From Acidobacteriota bacterium (GTDB lineage Bacteria > Acidobacteriota > Blastocatellia > Pyrinomonadales > Pyrinomonadaceae), in contig QHXE01000035.1 in the NCBI GenBank assembly GCA_003222835.1, positions 1-6,726 on the forward strand: 6,726 nucleotides of DNA, read 5' to 3'. Position numbers and translations under genes: made by a program. Positions 6,283-6,726 of this stretch are shown piece after piece (positions within the stretch are counted from its first letter, which is position 1; the number at the start of each line of letters is the position of its first letter). Below the pieces are notes generated by a model that saw only the letters and a program-made list of their open reading frames with translations, did no database searches and had not been told where the DNA came from.

Positions 6283-6343
6283 TTCGGGGTTAGCGCATCG
6301 TCGAAAATTAGCTCACCGATCGCCGAAATCTGATACGCAATCG

Positions 6344-6350
6344 AAGGGAG
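6344..6350 (+). promoter_or_regulatory. strong ribosome binding site of the Ycf48-like gene
   Basis: AAGGGAG lies eight bases before ATG 6359, one of the best Shine-Dalgarno matches in the window. It fixes this start and argues that the right-edge reading frame is a real gene. Confidence 0.75.
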
Positions 6351-6358
6351 TTTTACCC

Positions 6359-6726
6359 ATGGCAAAAGCAGCTTTGGCACCAGTCACCAAATACCAGTGG
6401 CAATTATTACAGAATTCTCCGGTCGCAAATTCACGAACCGACGATATCTGGTTCTTTGACGAACTGACCGGGTGGCTGGTCAACAGCAGTGGATATGTCT
6501 GCAAGACGGAAGACGCAGGCGCCAACTGGACGCCGAAGTTCTTCCTCCCGCCCAATCTTCCCAGCCTCCCCTATCTGCGATGTATGTCCTGGGCGAACCG
6601 CGAGATCGGCTGGTTCGGCGCGGTTACCGGGATTGGAGACGTTGACTCGATCACGTCGCCCAGCCAGTTCATTCAAACGCTCTTGCACCAGACGACGGAC
6701 GGCGGGGAAACCTGGAAACCGATCGA
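6359..6726 (+). CDS. Ycf48-like / BNR (Asp-box) repeat protein, N-terminal part
   Basis: The first 122 codons of a gene that runs off the right edge. The visible protein has two Asp-box type turns: TEDAGANW (50-57) and TTDGGETW (112-119), matching the (S/T)xDxGxxW pattern of BNR and Ycf48-like beta-propellers. Between them are WFFDELTGWLVNSSGYVCKT (31-50) and EIGWFGAVTGIGD (82-94), which repeat the family's Gly-Trp 'GWxVG' strand. The fold is thus probably a multi-bladed propeller of about 300-400 residues, of which the first blades are seen. Ycf48 itself is a photosystem II assembly factor, but most bacterial relatives are outside photosynthesis and of unknown role, and nothing here suggests phototrophy. 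The N-terminus (MAKAALAPVT) has no signal peptide, unlike many family members, which suggests a cytoplasmic product or a start further in. A strong AAGGGAG ribosome site supports the start. It has its own 294-base leader and probably its own promoter. Confidence 0.8.
   Translation, partial: MAKAALAPVTKYQWQLLQNSPVANSRTDDIWFFDELTGWLVNSSGYVCKTEDAGANWTPKFFLPPNLPSLPYLRCMSWANREIGWFGAVTGIGDVDSITSPSQFIQTLLHQTTDGGETWKPI

Larger units (their letters stand above)
6065..6358. other. 294-base leader upstream of the Ycf48-like gene
   Basis: No supported coding sequence lies here; the short open frames have no recognisable composition or start signal. It contains a small hairpin just after the P-loop gene (6074-6087), a three-unit 11-base repeat (6204-6232), a second small hairpin (6268-6282) and an isolated further GATCGCC at 6318-6324. 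A TTGACT at 6244-6249 would be a good -35 but has no matching -10 at 16-18 bases, so I do not call a promoter. No known riboswitch is recognised. Confidence 0.55.

Overview
The window is 6.7 kb of ordinary-looking bacterial chromosome, intermediate in GC, with six or seven genes on both strands. It contains no transposase, integrase, phage, CRISPR, tRNA or intact rRNA sequence that I can see. The host is uncertain. Free-living, environmental gene content (multi-domain glycosyltransferases, a Ycf48/BNR-like protein and a zinc-ribbon P-loop protein) would suit a planctomycete, acidobacterium or similar lineage, but nothing here is diagnostic.

Layout. Positions 1-275 (+) hold the C-terminal end of a Cof-like HAD phosphatase. 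Its stop codon overlaps the start of a class I SAM-dependent methyltransferase (275-1147, +). Two minus-strand genes converge on that pair: a GT4 glycosyltransferase (4433-3114), then after a 171-base spacer a GT4-GT2 two-domain glycosyltransferase (2942-1179). Divergent from the GT4 gene, after a 245-base intergenic region, runs a plus-strand pair: a GT-A-like glycosyltransferase with a DPD motif (4679-5383) and a zinc-ribbon/P-loop kinase-like ATPase (5432-6064). A 294-base gene-free leader holding a GATCGCC tandem repeat and small hairpins then precedes a Ycf48/BNR-repeat protein that starts at 6359 and runs off the right edge.

How the genes may work together. Four glycosyltransferase domains on three polypeptides, next to a methyltransferase and a possible sugar-phosphate phosphatase, suggest part of a cell-surface glycan or glycoconjugate pathway. 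The GT4 enzymes would use nucleotide-sugar donors, the GT2 and GT-A domains would add further sugars, and the methyltransferase might decorate a sugar or lipid. No polymerase, flippase, ABC exporter or nucleotide-sugar synthesis gene is visible, so the pathway assignment is inference from neighbours. The P-loop protein and the Ycf48-like protein have no evident link to the glycan genes.

I see no convincing new system. The items most worth a second look are the GT4-GT2 fusion, the zinc-ribbon P-loop protein of unknown substrate, and the helically phased GATCGCC repeats upstream of the Ycf48-like gene.
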